A stretch of DNA of 64,000 bases, taken from contig VYZB01000095.1 in NCBI GenBank assembly GCA_013397455.1, positions 1,170,854 to 1,234,853 of the forward strand, given 5' to 3'. The position numbers and the translations under genes are program-made. The notes under the pieces were generated by a model that was given only the letters and a program-made list of their open reading frames with translations, searched no databases and was not told where the DNA came from. This DNA comes from Crotophaga sulcirostris (Eukaryota; Chordata; Aves; Cuculiformes; Crotophagidae). Each line of letters opens with the position of its first letter. Position 1 is the stretch's first letter. This document shows positions 38,198-50,600 of the stretch, piece by piece.

Positions 38198-41100
38198 GCT
38201 GTTCTGTGTACTGTTGTTATCCAAAGTATATTAAAAGAAGTATCAGACAGTATATATTTTTCAGTCACCCTCGTATGCTTGGATCTGGCTTAGTAAATCC
38301 ACTGCATCATTAACTTCTGCCTGAATTCAGCTTTTAGAATAGTTTACAGTTCTGAAACCATTTCACTGTAAATTGTCATTTTATTGGTGTTTGTTAGTGA
38401 AATAACCTTTTGGGAACAAAGAAAAGAAGTGACCGTGCTGTTTAATAGGATCTGTACCCAGATCTAGCAGGAGAATGGTGGTGTTTCAGCATACATACAC
38501 AGATATATTTCTGTGTTGATTATTGAGATGCTTCACCTGACTTCTGTGAGGGTTTGCTCTCTGTTACCTCTTGAAGAAAGGGGAAAATCAAAATCGCATA
38601 CGGGGTAGGACAGAGGCAGCACTGCAGTGGGGTGTCTGCCCCGTGCCAGGACCTGCCCCAGCTGGAGGGTGGGCAGTCCCTTCCATCAACCTCTGGCCAC
38701 GCTCCGTGCTTATTTCTTGGTGTAAATGCATTTCAAAATACAATGAAGATGGGGGCACAATACTGTTTATACTCAGTTGCTTGGGATAACCTAACACAAC
38801 CCCATCTGTAATGTCACTGCTCAGGTACTAGATGTGTGCTAGCCCAGACTCTTGCCGATAAATGGTATAATTGGAATGTTTCTGATTATGCCCCTTATAA
38901 CAGCTCTCCAGAGGTTAACGTTATCTGCTCTGCAATGTGTTATATTCCTACATGGTCCCATTGCAGTAAAAGGCAACTTTAAGTCTTTTTAACATACGAA
39001 GTTATTTACCCGTGTTTTTATTTCTTGGGTTGAAACAGAGCAAGTAGGTTGCTCCAGATCTTTTGAAAGGACACATAATGGAGTTCTTAATTTTATTCCT
39101 CTGAATGGCTCAAGCTTGGATCAGGGACAATTCAGTGTCTGTATCAAAATTCAAGGACACCTTCTTTTTTTTTTTTGTTGTTTCTACAAAAGCGAATTGG
39201 AAAACAGTCTGGGACCAGACATAGAGAGGGAATATTACTGCTCCACTCAGGAATACTTCTGAATGCCCACAGAGCCCCTGAGATATCAGGAAAGGTTTTG
39301 CTGGGTCAGTGAGTACTGTTGTTCACTTGCAGCTGAATCGATGCATGCCTGATGCCTCCTGACGGCCACGTGTCCACTAAGAGTCAGTGATTCCTGTTGT
39401 GACCTATACCTTTTGATTACTTGTAAATATGGAGACAAGACAGACTCTTCTCACTGAGCTGGGTGATGACCAAGAACACTTGCCAGGTGGACAGGAGGGC
39501 AAGAGGAGAGAAGTTGAATGTCTAGGGGTGACTCAAGTGGCAGATGCAGTCCAGGAAACTGAGAAGAAATTGAGAACAAATCAAATTTGTAAAGGGGCTA
39601 TAGGTGCTTTGAGACACCTGGCACAAAGGGAACCTGCCCAGGACAGAAAACCGATAGGTAGATTTTAGATATGAGGAATGGAAAGAGTTTTCTAATGGGT
39701 AACATTTGATTTGGGTTGTTCATCTCATCTGACTTTGCAAAAGTTTTCCATGCAGCCAGTCTCTGATCCTGGTTGTGGTTTAATTTAAGGGCCGATTTAA
39801 GGCCAAGTTCCATTAGCTCCTGCTTGTCTTGTCTCCAGAATGACCTCTGGTGATGTTTAGCTGAGACACGTTGCTGCTATTCTGTGCTTGGACATTACTG
39901 ATAGCAGAGGGCAGGTCTTTTGAGCTGGTATTGCTGTCACCAGCATAAAGATAACATCACAGTGGATGGCTGTGGCTATCCTAACAGTTTATTTTAAATA
40001 GTAGAATTTCTACTGAGAAAACAAGACCACAGAACTAATTTTTTTCACAACTCACTGTCTACTGCAAGTATTAGCTGTCAGAATATGCCACAGCATTTAA
40101 TCTAATTTAAACCCAGTTGTGTTTCATGGCAGCTAAAACAATATTTCACTGAGTTTGATATTAGCATCCCAACCTTTCCCTAATAATGATTCTCATTGCT
40201 GTTTTGGTGAGACTGTCACAGAGGGAGGTTCACTGAGTTGCCATCTTTGCTGCCTCTGGTAGGAGATGGGGAAGAGTGAGTGCTAATAATACCATTGATT
40301 TTATGAAGTGGAAACATCTTTATTCACAAAAGGCACTGTGATCATAAATTTTAGGCAGCGTTGATGGGGTAGATGAGCTGAGTTAGTAACCTGGGGGTAG
40401 AAAGCACTGAATATTTCTAGCTATCCAATACCCAACTGAGCTTGGTTTTAAGGCAATTAATCTTTTCACTTCATTAAAGCTATAACCTCTTATTTTTGGC
40501 TTTCCCCAATTTTTTGATGACTGCATTGCCCTTTATTTTCCTGATTGTTCTGTCTTATAGCATTCTGTATTTCTGAGATGCATTATGAGAGGCAGGATTG
40601 TCTTCCTCTGAAGAATTATCTACTAGCCAATGTTGAAAGAAGGATATAGGATTTCATGGACCGGTGAACTAATACGATGTGAAATCCTATTTTCCTATCT
40701 TCCAAGTGTCTACAGAATTCCAAGTTAATGTACTTTATATTATATGGTTGCCACCTGTTTGTATTATCAGTAGTTTGAATATTTAAGCATTACAATCTCC
40801 ATTTCCTACCAATTTATCCGTATTTCAAGAATGGTTTTTCCCAGTGTTTCCATACTCACTTGTTTTCTCCTTTTTCTCTCCAAAATGAATACCATGGCCT
40901 AGCATGATTACATTTAATTTTTCATTTAAATATTACATAGTTCACAGCACAGATTTAATTGATCACACTCTTACCTGGTGTAAATCAACATAGCAACATT
41001 AATTTTCACAAGATTTTTCACCAGCTGAGGATCTGCTTCTACATATTTTTATGTTATTCTCGAAGCCCAGAAGAGAACATCTTCAGAAACTATCTTTGAA

Positions 41101-41399
41101 ACTGGTTCACTTTTAACAGCTCAAAATCACATTTCATTATCACATGCACATTTGAGAAACATCATAAATCTCACATAAAGTGCCTATAGTTCCAGTGCAT
41201 GTATTTAAATATATGATGATCCAAGGGCCTATTGCATGCTGGTGCACAGACTTGTGGGTGGGTGTAAACATATCTACTCATAAGGGGTCGTTGGATCATT
41301 TCTGCATCTGAACTAATAAATGGCAACTGCAGTTAATGGAGAACAATGAATCCTGGAACAAAGGGAAAAAAATAGCGCATCTGCTAAAACGAAAGATGT

Positions 41400-41660
41400 G
41401 TCGAATACTGATTAGGAAAGAGATCTGGGAGTTGTTGTAGAAAATCTCTAAAGCATTCAGCTTAATGTGCAACTGCAATGAAAAGGGCAAGCAGAATGCT
41501 GGCTTGTATTGCTAGAGGAAGGCAATATAAATCAAAGCAGCTGGCTTTGTTACTAGCAGACATTGTTTTGACATCACCTAAAGAACAGATCTTTATTTGC
41601 TATTGGTCACTACAGCTTCAGAAGAGTATGATTTTTACTGGAGGGTATTTTCTCTATAGC
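41400..41660 (+). mobile_element. Ancient CR1-lineage LINE reverse-transcriptase fragment
   Basis: Translated fragments recall the segment of CR1 ORF2 just C-terminal to the RT catalytic core. 'DLGVVV' lies at about 41420-41440 where CR1 has DLGVLVD. In another frame MKRASRMLACIARGR begins at 41478, where CR1 copies have AxKANRMLGCI.RG. After that, divergent sequence aligns with the 'LYSALVRPHLEYCVQFW' region, ending near the cttcagaagag (41620-41630) that corresponds to the 'gagagggtccagagga' block. Stop codons and frame changes show it is dead. A weaker similarity may begin as early as 41300. The age resembles the minus-strand fossil at 15022-15248. Identification rests on recalled protein motifs. 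Confidence 0.7.
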
Positions 41661-42879
41661 AAACTAAATTGTCATTTTCTATGTTTTAAGATAACACAGA
41701 GGAAGAAATAGAAAAATCAGCTCATTAAGAAGTACAGTGTATATTCTGATTAGTGCAATTGTTTGTTGCCAGCAAAGAACAGCCTAAAACTTGACCTGAG
41801 TTTAAGTTTCAGAAAAAAGGATGCAAAAATATTACCTGAAACATGATTAATTCAGGTTGCAAAATAAATGTTTTTTTGAAAATCACATTTCATGACAACC
41901 CTAAAATGATGTGAGTTATCACTACAAAGACAGTAAACGATAGAGAAAAATGTAACTGCTAGTGAATGAAAGGCACAGACATAATGAGCTCAGTGCTCTT
42001 ATCTGCTTACAAGCATTTGAATTTTGTTATGTTTTAATTTTACAAGATTCTTAGAAAGACAGAAGGAGGTGTTATGCTTAAGAAAAAAAATAAACCAACA
42101 AAACAACACAAAACTTGCATCAGAATCCATTGCAGCTTTTATGAGCTATTCTTTGTCAGCATTGCTAACTTGATTCCCTGCATACAGAAGTTGACGATTC
42201 AGCCATAAATAATCACTGCTAGTTGGAAACGTGGTATGCAAAATTCTAGCTATAACAGAATACAGCCATGTCTTTAAAAAGATATGTAAAGGAGGCATTT
42301 TAAACAATAACAGAAATTTATCACTTCTATTACATTCAATGGGAACATCTGCACCTAACAAAATATTTTTATTAGATTTGAAAAAAGTTCCAAAACATTT
42401 ATCTACTTTTCCTCTTTACACATATAGAACTTGAAGGCCTTCCCAGGGGATTGCTGAAAATTACTCTGCTTTCTCCAACTCCTTCTCTAGAAAAAGTAAA
42501 GGCACGTCTGGTACACCACCTGTGAGCACCCTTCATGGTTACAGCGTGTTTGCAGCAAAGCTGTGACTTGCTCCCTGGTTAACTTTTCCCATGGGCCGAT
42601 TCTAACCAGCCCCAAATACAACAACTTAATATCACTGCAAATTCCTAACATCCTCATGAAGAAAGTTCAAAGCTTTTTGAACCATGATACTTCTGGATAT
42701 AAACCTATTCATAATCTAAAGGGCAGGGGGAAAAAAGACTTTTTGCATAGTGAATTCATTTTGTGCTTGACCATGGGTCCTCTCCTCTGCAGATTTTGGA
42801 GCCATCTGAGCCGTTACCTGGCCCAAGCATGCAACCAGCAGTTTATCTTGGTATTTTTCTGTGAAGGTCTCATATGGTC
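41661..42879. other. Non-coding stretch, no gene seen
   Basis: AT-rich DNA between the LINE fragment and the SINE fossil. Open frames on both strands around 42146-42434 overlap each other and look random. Confidence 0.5.
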
Positions 42880-43095
42880 CAGTAGATCGGAGGCTGCATT
42901 TTCATTCCTAGCTCTCTCATTGTGTTGCTCTATCACTAATATTAGTTCCCCCACCCACGTAATAACCAGTGTAACTTTCAGCAAATCGGTTTGCTTCTCT
43001 GTACCCCAAAGTAAAAATTTGTAAAATGTTGGTAATACTTACTTAATTTGGAAAGTGCTGTAGTCCCTTCAACTGCGGAACACTGTGCAAAAGGC
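42880..43095 (+). mobile_element. Ancient MIR/CORE-type SINE fossil
   Basis: The order of blocks matches amniote MIR-like SINEs on the plus strand. About 42880-42925 resembles the tRNA-related head (attcctagctct for 'attcccagctctg'). About 42969-42990 matches the CORE block (gtgtaactttcagcaaatc for 'gtgtgaccttgggcaaatc'). About 42992-43010 matches 'cctctctgtgcctcagttt' (gcttctctgtaccccaaag), and 43015-43045 carries the typical tail (ttgtaaaatgttggtaatacttactt for 'ctgtaaaatggggataatacttacct'). The 3' end (gaaagtgctgtagtccc, then cactgtgcaaaaggc) resembles 'aaagcgctttgag...gaaaggcgctgtat'. An insertion of roughly 30 bp separates the head and the CORE block. Such copies predate the bird-mammal split or nearly so. 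Subfamily not assigned; L2-tail homology is shared with other SINEs. Confidence 0.65.
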
Positions 43096-46000
43096 AGGAT
43101 TTGTAGATAGGTATGTAGACAGGAGCCAGCTCTTAACAATAAAAGCTGCATGGAGTTCTACTGGTAAACCACATATGCACACTGTATGGACAACTAGGAC
43201 AAAGTCTATCGTTCTTGTCCTCAGGTGCATGAGTAGAAATTCACTCAGTTCCCAAATATCATTCCTTTCTGATATGAAAAGAATTCAGAAGTGATATTTT
43301 CAGGCTGTGATTATGTGTCAGATCAAGTTAGGTGATGATAGACAAGAAAGATGCTTTCTTATCTTTTCCATTAGTTGTGCCCAGCTCAAAATGGGTGATG
43401 ATTATCTTCTGTGTTACGCTTATGAGAAGGTGGTAGAAACTGATAGTCAAGATCTGATTTTGGGAAATACTTCTTGTCCCTTGAGTCTGGTACAGTGCAG
43501 CAGATCCTAAGGTAGCCCAACACCAGTTAAACTCCAATGATTCCAGTTTAGTCTTTCAGAGTCACAAGTCTCTTTCAGACTTGTTTGCTGACTTTCCTAT
43601 TGTGTGTCTTATGCAATCCTTACTTTGTTGAAACTACATTTTTTAAGCTTATATTTCTGCATTTCTGATGGGCTTCCAGAGTGTTTCAGATGCAGGACTT
43701 GCTATGAACAGTACTAAACCTTTTTCTTCAATAAATGTATGCACTTTCTAAGATACAGACACAGGGAGAGACTGAACACCAATATAGATGTTAATATGTA
43801 TGCTTCTCCACAAATACTCACAGAACGATGGCTTCAGTAAAGCAAAGGAGGTGCTTCCTTTAGCACTTAAATATTGCTATCGATCTATCAGATCAGTGTA
43901 GTTTCCCAAGTCATGTAACCAACATACCAGCAGGCAATATCATTCTAGCAGATAGGTGTAAGGGCATGTAGCATAAGAAAAGTCTGTATCCAGTGCATTT
44001 ACTTGGAGGTGTCTTCCCTGCTGGGAATTTCCTAGTGTATTCCACCCTCAGTTCAAGCAGTATGGCACTACTAATGCAACCTCAGAGCAGATGTACTGTC
44101 TAGAAGCAAAATCAACCGTTCATGGCCATGTGGCCCCAATGACAATATGGGACCCTAGACCATATCCATGCAAAATATAAGGATACACTCAGCCTTATCA
44201 ACAGGACACCTCTCACCTTTCTGACTATCCATCCTTTGTCTTAGTTTCCAGATCAGACACATTATTTTGCAGTTATATTCCACCTGAAGTCAAACAGCAA
44301 GAATAAATTAGAGAAGTGTGGTGAGAGCTGAACAGTTTTCACTTTAACAGTATTTTAATAATCAGGAAAGTCACCCATGTATAGTAATGATAAATTGCTT
44401 TGCTACAGGGTAATACAAACTTTAACAAGTACAATAAATATTTCTGCTTGGCCAAGAAAACTGAAATACTGGAAACTATTTAAATATGTGCAGCAGAATG
44501 AACAAAGATGAAAAACTGGTGAATATTTTAAAAACAGCATAAGTTTTGGTAAATTAAATCTCAACCTGTCTTTGTAGAAACAAAAATTTGGGGCACTGAT
44601 GTGTTTATGGTCTAGCTGAAATCAATGATATTTTGGTGTCATATAGCTACAAAACTCAGATTTATTTCTTTTCATATTGCTTTTAAGTAAGGTGGGATTA
44701 AAGCTTTCAAGGTTATTTAAAAGGTGTCCATCTTAGATTTTTAAAATAGAATTTGTTTATGGCAGACTATGTTGTTCAGTTAATAAAACTAATTTTTTAT
44801 CATAGGAAAGCTCCTTTTCTGAGAGTTATAGATGTAATCAATACCAAAGGTGGTATAAATCAGTGATACTGAGACAAAAAGAGATTTTATAGACAGCCTT
44901 GCAAAGTTAACTTGCCATTTCCTATCAACAGCCAAGGAGGAGCCAGGAATAGCTTGTCTGTATGAAAATGCAGGTTATAAAAATAGTAAAAGGTAATAAC
45001 TTTATAAGGCCCTTTTATCCCATTTGTGATTAGTGGAAAGTTAATATGGACCAGAGGGGGAGGTTTGCACCTCTCAAAAACTGGGTTTTCAAACTTACTT
45101 CAAGCTTTGTTTTCAGTGCTTGAGATATCAGTTTTTCACTCATTCTGTAAATGACATTTTCTAACTTTATTCAGTTTTCTTTCCAAAGTTATTACATTTC
45201 TCTCCTGCTAAGAAATGTCTAACTTCACTCAGGGCATCCAGCTGCAATAGCCTGGTTTTCATCTGTCTTTTTTCCCCATGGATGTTGTCAGTCGGTTCAA
45301 TTTGAGTAATCCTTTATATCAGAAACGTCTAATTCAACATTTTCCAATATTTTAGAGAGAGATACAGTTTTTTAATATGACTTTAGTATAAATGCCTGGG
45401 CATCCCTGCATCTCTCTGTGTATGTTTCCAACATGTTTTTCTCTTTTCTGCTTTGCACTTATTTTTCCTGTGCATCTTTTTTGTTTTGCTTTGTTGGTAG
45501 GAGTGGTAGATGGGGGGAAAAGTTAGACCGCTTTCCAATTTCTGCCTCTGTTTTTCTTTCTTTGCTACCTTTTTCCTTTCCTCTTTCTCTTTGCTTCCAA
45601 ATGTGTCTCAAGAGGAGTGACAAGGCATCACAGAGGGTAGATGTCACCAGTATTTACACTTCCTCTGCAAGGGACAAATGTCATGGAGACAGGTGCAGAA
45701 TAATCTTCTGACAACACCATAATCCCTATTGTGGCAGATCTCGCAAGGTCAAATTATAACAAAGAACGTATATAATTTCCAAATGTAGCCCAGGAGATGA
45801 GCAGCATAATTCAGTCTATCATTACTACAAGAAGAGATGGAAACTTGAAGTTGACCTTTTGATCTTCAAGCTGTAAGTTTAAAATAAAATCTTGCTGATT
45901 GTCTCCTCCAATTTTGCTTTATATTTCTTTCTGTATTCTCCAATGCATGCATATAACCTCTGTAGGTGCAATTCATGTCAGTAAAAGCAGCATTCTGTCT

Positions 46001-47670
46001 TGGGATCAAACAAAGGGAGGACGTTGTGTCACAGGAGGGATTTGGATATTGCTCTCTTTTGGTTCACTACACTGTCTTGTCTTGACTTTTCAGTCCCGTG
46101 GAATAATTTCATTCATTTCTGATTTGTACAAACACCGTGGTTAAAAATTATTTTCTGAGACACGGCAGCTTTCTAAGTCCTGTATGGCTGCTGTGCAGTT
46201 TTAAAGCAGACATTTCAAAATGCAGGTACTCTGTTCTTGATGGATAAAAACAAAAGAAGATCTATATGCTGAGGGGAGCAACCTGAATGGGATGGCACTG
46301 CAGCCGTGAACACAGGCTGTGTGCACTGACTTGCTTTTTGTATCTGTTTTGGGTAGACAGTGCTCAATATCTTTTGTAACTCAAGTTGACTTATGGGTAT
46401 GAAGAGGCATATTCAGGAGTCAAATATAAAAATAAAGAAGATTAAATGAAACACTGTAACCCACTCGCTTATTCATTTTGTAATAGTACACATAGATGTG
46501 AAGCTTGATTGTCAGGGATCCTCAAGAGGTACTTAAAGCAGCTGTAAAAATTGCTTGTGCATGTCAGTGATGCTGTTGGGATCAAATCAGCTCCCAGTTC
46601 ATCTCCCGGTAGTCTGAAGGTGGCTGTGTTTGGTCAGGTCTTATCCTGGTTCTGTCTGGTCAGTTTTTGGTATCTGCTTCTATCACCGCACCCTCCAACC
46701 ACCGCGGTTACCCAGCTCTCTGCTGTGGGCCTTGTGAGTGGGCGTAGGTAAACCCAACGTTCATCCATTGATGAATTTTGGTTTAATACAGATTTGTGAG
46801 CTTAGAGCAGAATAAAGAGGCTTTATTACAAATGGAAAAAATTAGCTTTTTCTGTTAGGACAAAGGAATGATTTTATGAAGTTCTCACCTTGCATAAGAC
46901 ATAGGGATATCTGCATTTTTTTCTTAGACAAGAGTTGAATTCATTGCTCAGAACATACTGGTGGAAGGGTGTCAGATTGTATACTGTTCTTTCTAGAAAG
47001 GGCCCATTATAAGTTTTATGACTGTTTTGCTCCTCGAAGCAGCCAATTTTTTTCAATATTGCTGACATAAATATTTCTAGTATTCTTGCTTGGAGTAGCA
47101 TAAGCATTTTCTAATAGGGCAGTAACAGGTTCCAACAAGAAGGAACTGCAACCACCATCACCTGTGCTGGGAACACCTCATGTCCCTTCTCCTCTATTTG
47201 CACAGGAGAATCACGCAGGCAGTGGGGAGTAATTAGGATTGATTTCTGCTGTCTTGGTTGCACACATGGATTCTCTTATAATTGAGAGAGATTTCACTGG
47301 TAGAATTGAGCTGATTAGCCTGAACAAAGTAATGTTGCATCCACATGCATCCTGCCTTCATGTAATTATAATTGTTGGTCTTCCAAGAACAACTGAGAGC
47401 AGAACACTGAACTAAAGGACTGTAGCTGTATGGTAGGAGATAGTTTCTTCTCCAAAGCACTTCCAGTCTAAATGGAAAATTGAAAGATAAGGAAAGGACA
47501 GCAAGAGAGAAAGAAGGAGGTGAAGACATTTGCTGAGCTTATATGGCAGGACAGTGACTGCCTTGAGTAGAATGGAAATGTCCAGGAGACTCTGATCCTG
47601 CATTTTGTCTACTGGATCACATACAAGTCTTTTCCAATCTTTTCAAGCCACTGTAGTATAGAAATTTTTC
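43096..47670. other. Non-coding stretch, no gene seen
   Basis: Unique AT-rich sequence with a polypyrimidine tract at 45531-45598. No open frame above about 100 codons, no recognisable domain and no transposon. Confidence 0.5.
45531..45598. repeat. Polypyrimidine (C/T) tract
   Basis: About 68 bases almost entirely C and T on the plus strand (ctttcc, tttttctttctttg, ttttcctttcctctttctc). Simple low-complexity DNA. It does not end in a clean AG with a coding frame behind it, so I do not call a splice acceptor. Confidence 0.7.
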
Positions 47671-47685
47671 TTTTTTTTTTTTTTT
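47671..47685. repeat. Poly-T tract, T15
   Basis: Fifteen T preceded by tttttc and followed by aaaata. On the minus strand it would be a poly-A tail, but no retroposed gene or SINE is recognisable on its upstream side (higher plus-strand coordinates). Confidence 0.85.
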
Positions 47686-50600
47686 AAAATAGGTTCTGTG
47701 CATTTAAAAGCAAAAATAAATTTACTGGTATGTAAAGAGGGACTGAAAGGATGTAAAACACTCCTGCAAGTGCATCCATCCCTGCAGGATTTCACCTCTG
47801 TTTTAAAATCAGCAAATTGACAATAGATACCTAAAGGAAGCCTTCTCACACAGGCACATGTGCACAAAAATTGGTATTTATTTCGAATTTACTGCTTAGG
47901 AAGATAAAAGCAAAGCTCTTTTTCTACCTGAACAGTGCTGTACCTCATCAGTCCTTAGCAGGTGAAATACCACTGCAAACCTCCTTAAAGGAAAGATCTT
48001 TTTTTTTGTTCTTCATGATTTATTGAGGTATTTGAAAGGTTTAGTGTAAAAGGAGCTCTGCCATCCCACATTTACATAAGCTCCTTATGTCAGACAATAC
48101 CTCTGTTTGTTCCTGAATGTACCATGTATTTTTCCTCCACGTTTAAATATGGACTCACATTTAGGGACCATAAAAGGGTTTGAAATTAAGCAGTTCCTGA
48201 GTTAACTGCAGCACCTTCTTTCAATTAGACATTCAGACATTATGATAATCCCTATTTTGAAGACTATTCCGCTATGTAAATGAAAGGTTATAAGCAAGAA
48301 TGCCTGAGAACAGCACTTCTCCCCCACCCCAGTTAATGATTTATCCTCTGAATATTTTCATGTAACACCTTTTCACCTACTTGGATCTAATTCTACCTTT
48401 ATCTCACAAAGTCTCCCAAATGCTGTACACTGATAAAATCAGTGGCCAGAAATGTTACAAAACAGTTGGGTATTGGTAGAATGTTTCTCTCCCTGTCAGG
48501 ACTTGGGATACAAAATTCAGTATGATTAACTGTTAGAGCAAGCTATATAATGACCAGCTGAAGAAATGGTATGTGGTTCCCTGAGGACATTTTTATTTTT
48601 TCAATATTTTCTGGAAAATGGTCACACTGAATTTACTCTATATAGAAAAAGAGTTTTACTTGCAACGGTAGTTTGTGTATCTGTTTTGGTTTAAGTCTGA
48701 TTAATAAAGGCAAAAATATATATTTGTTAGAAGATACTCCCTAACGGTCATGGCCTTGTAGAGCACTGTGGAAGGGAACAATGCCCTGTATCGTCATTGT
48801 CCTTTGCCAGTTCCTTTCTTTTCTGCATTCACATAGCTTTTGTTGATGCAGCTGTAAACTGGAAACTCTGCATCTACTGACTGGTGCACATGAGGCTGTA
48901 TGTATTCTACTGAAGTAGAAAAAACTCTGTAGATACATGATACATGTTCATGTTGAAGAGCCTTCTTTATGGAAACTGAGGTGCGAGTTTGTGTGAGGAA
49001 GATTTGAGGAGGCAGCATGAGCCATGGGGAAGGGATGAGACTGCTCTCTTCCAGGTGTCTTGGTGACCTGTTGAGTGGTTGCACGTCTCCTGGCATCTGC
49101 TGCAGGCTGATTGCAGGACATTTCTTCTATGTCCTACAAACACGACATAGAAAGACTCAGGCCGCTTTGTGCAATCAGTGAAACAAACAGCTATGAAATT
49201 ATGAACCACCACACATGAATAAAACACCTCCTCATGCACACAGCTCTGCTTTCCCACTCTTTTGTACTTTTTCTCAATACCTACTTCATGTCAGCTTCAT
49301 CTGTTTTAATTTATTCCAAAACTCCAGAACAGCAGCAGCTGAAAGACCAATTTCTACAATTAGTGCAATCTTGCTCCTGCATGATAATCTTTTCTCCAAG
49401 CTGCTGCCTGCTCTGAGAAGTGTTCTTTCAAGAGAACTGATCTTTCACTTTAATGCTGGCAAACCGAAGGCAGTGTAACTTTCAGGAGCAAACACTGATG
49501 AAAAATACTATGAGATTTCCTTTTCAGATGGAGGCAATAAGGTAGGGACAGACTGTAGAATACCAGATTTCATCTTTTCTGTGCTGAAATTTGAGATCTG
49601 ATATACTATTAGGTATTAAAAATCTGTCCATTCATCACAGGGTTTTATTCTGTCATTTGTACTGTAGTATAATGTTTTTCTTGTGAATTCAGTAGTTATA
49701 GTAATGTTCTTAGCTGATCACACCAAATCTTTGTATCTTCTCAGAAATGAAAGCACTTAAGAAAAAAAAAGGCTTGTGTATCTTGTAGGTAAGGACAGAA
49801 GAGGTTGATATCATCTAATCTTTGTGAAGGAAGGGTCTTCTCTGTGTTTTGCTTTATGCTCACAAGACCTCTCTGTCACCAATATCTACACTAAAGGTCT
49901 AATGTATGTAGGTTGATTTACTGACGTACCCCCCCAGTGACAGTAGCTCAGACTACAAGCTTGTGTCTCCAGTTTGCGAGACTCCTTACACAAGCAGTCC
50001 CTTTGACAAGACCAACTAGAAAAGTAGAAAAGGGTTTGGTTCTATCTACATCAGGCAGTGCAGGGCAGCTCAAAGGTAGTGCTGAAAAAAGCAGCTTCAG
50101 ATCAAAATAGTCTGTGGTAGCTAAAAACCTGGGATCATTTCATGGACCTGAATATATGGCTATGATACTTCCAAAAGCAAATAATACACCTGTGTGTCAC
50201 TGCAGTATTGTTCATTTGACTGGACAGCCTTGGTATGGTGACACTTCTCACGGGTTTCCTCAATTCTTCTCTCTTCCAGCGAGTGAGGTTTGCTGATTTA
50301 AATTTAGAGAATATCGTGGGCATCAGTATATACATACCAGCATCTAGTGTCAGTTTACCACCTGTAGATGGTACTGGTGGTTCCATGGCTGTGGAGGAGA
50401 TCGTGATGCCATGGCATCAGGAGTGGGCACCAGAAGCCATGACTCTATTCTAGTGTGTCCCAGGACTGGAAGTAAGGGGGTGGAAGTTTCCTATAACGCA
50501 ACTGTTTCTCTTCTGGACATATTCCTTTGTCTGCAGCTTCAGAGATACCTCACGGTCTACCTTAGAAAGACTGAGGATTTTTTACCTACAAGAGCTTGCA

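Larger units (their letters stand above)
35441..41399. other. Non-coding stretch, no confident gene
   Basis: Unique AT-rich DNA. It holds a short 18-bp tandem duplication at 38046-38081, a 22-bp perfect palindrome at 38176-38197, a small GC-richer patch at about 38590-38715, and an 80-codon-scale open frame with a good start context at 39429-39668 (see findings). None can be called a gene on this evidence. Confidence 0.45.

Noticed and set aside
42563..43024. 153-codon open frame on the plus strand
   Set aside because: It runs into the MIR-like SINE fossil, has no recognisable protein features, and its length is compatible with chance.
47671..47685. T15 as the reverse-strand tail of a processed pseudogene
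   Set aside because: No gene-like or SINE-like sequence is recognisable on the side where the retroposed body would lie.
48168..48177. Perfect CArG box (ccataaaagg) that could bind SRF
   Set aside because: CC(A/T)6GG sites are expected a few times by chance in 64 kb of AT-rich DNA, and no promoter or second site is nearby.
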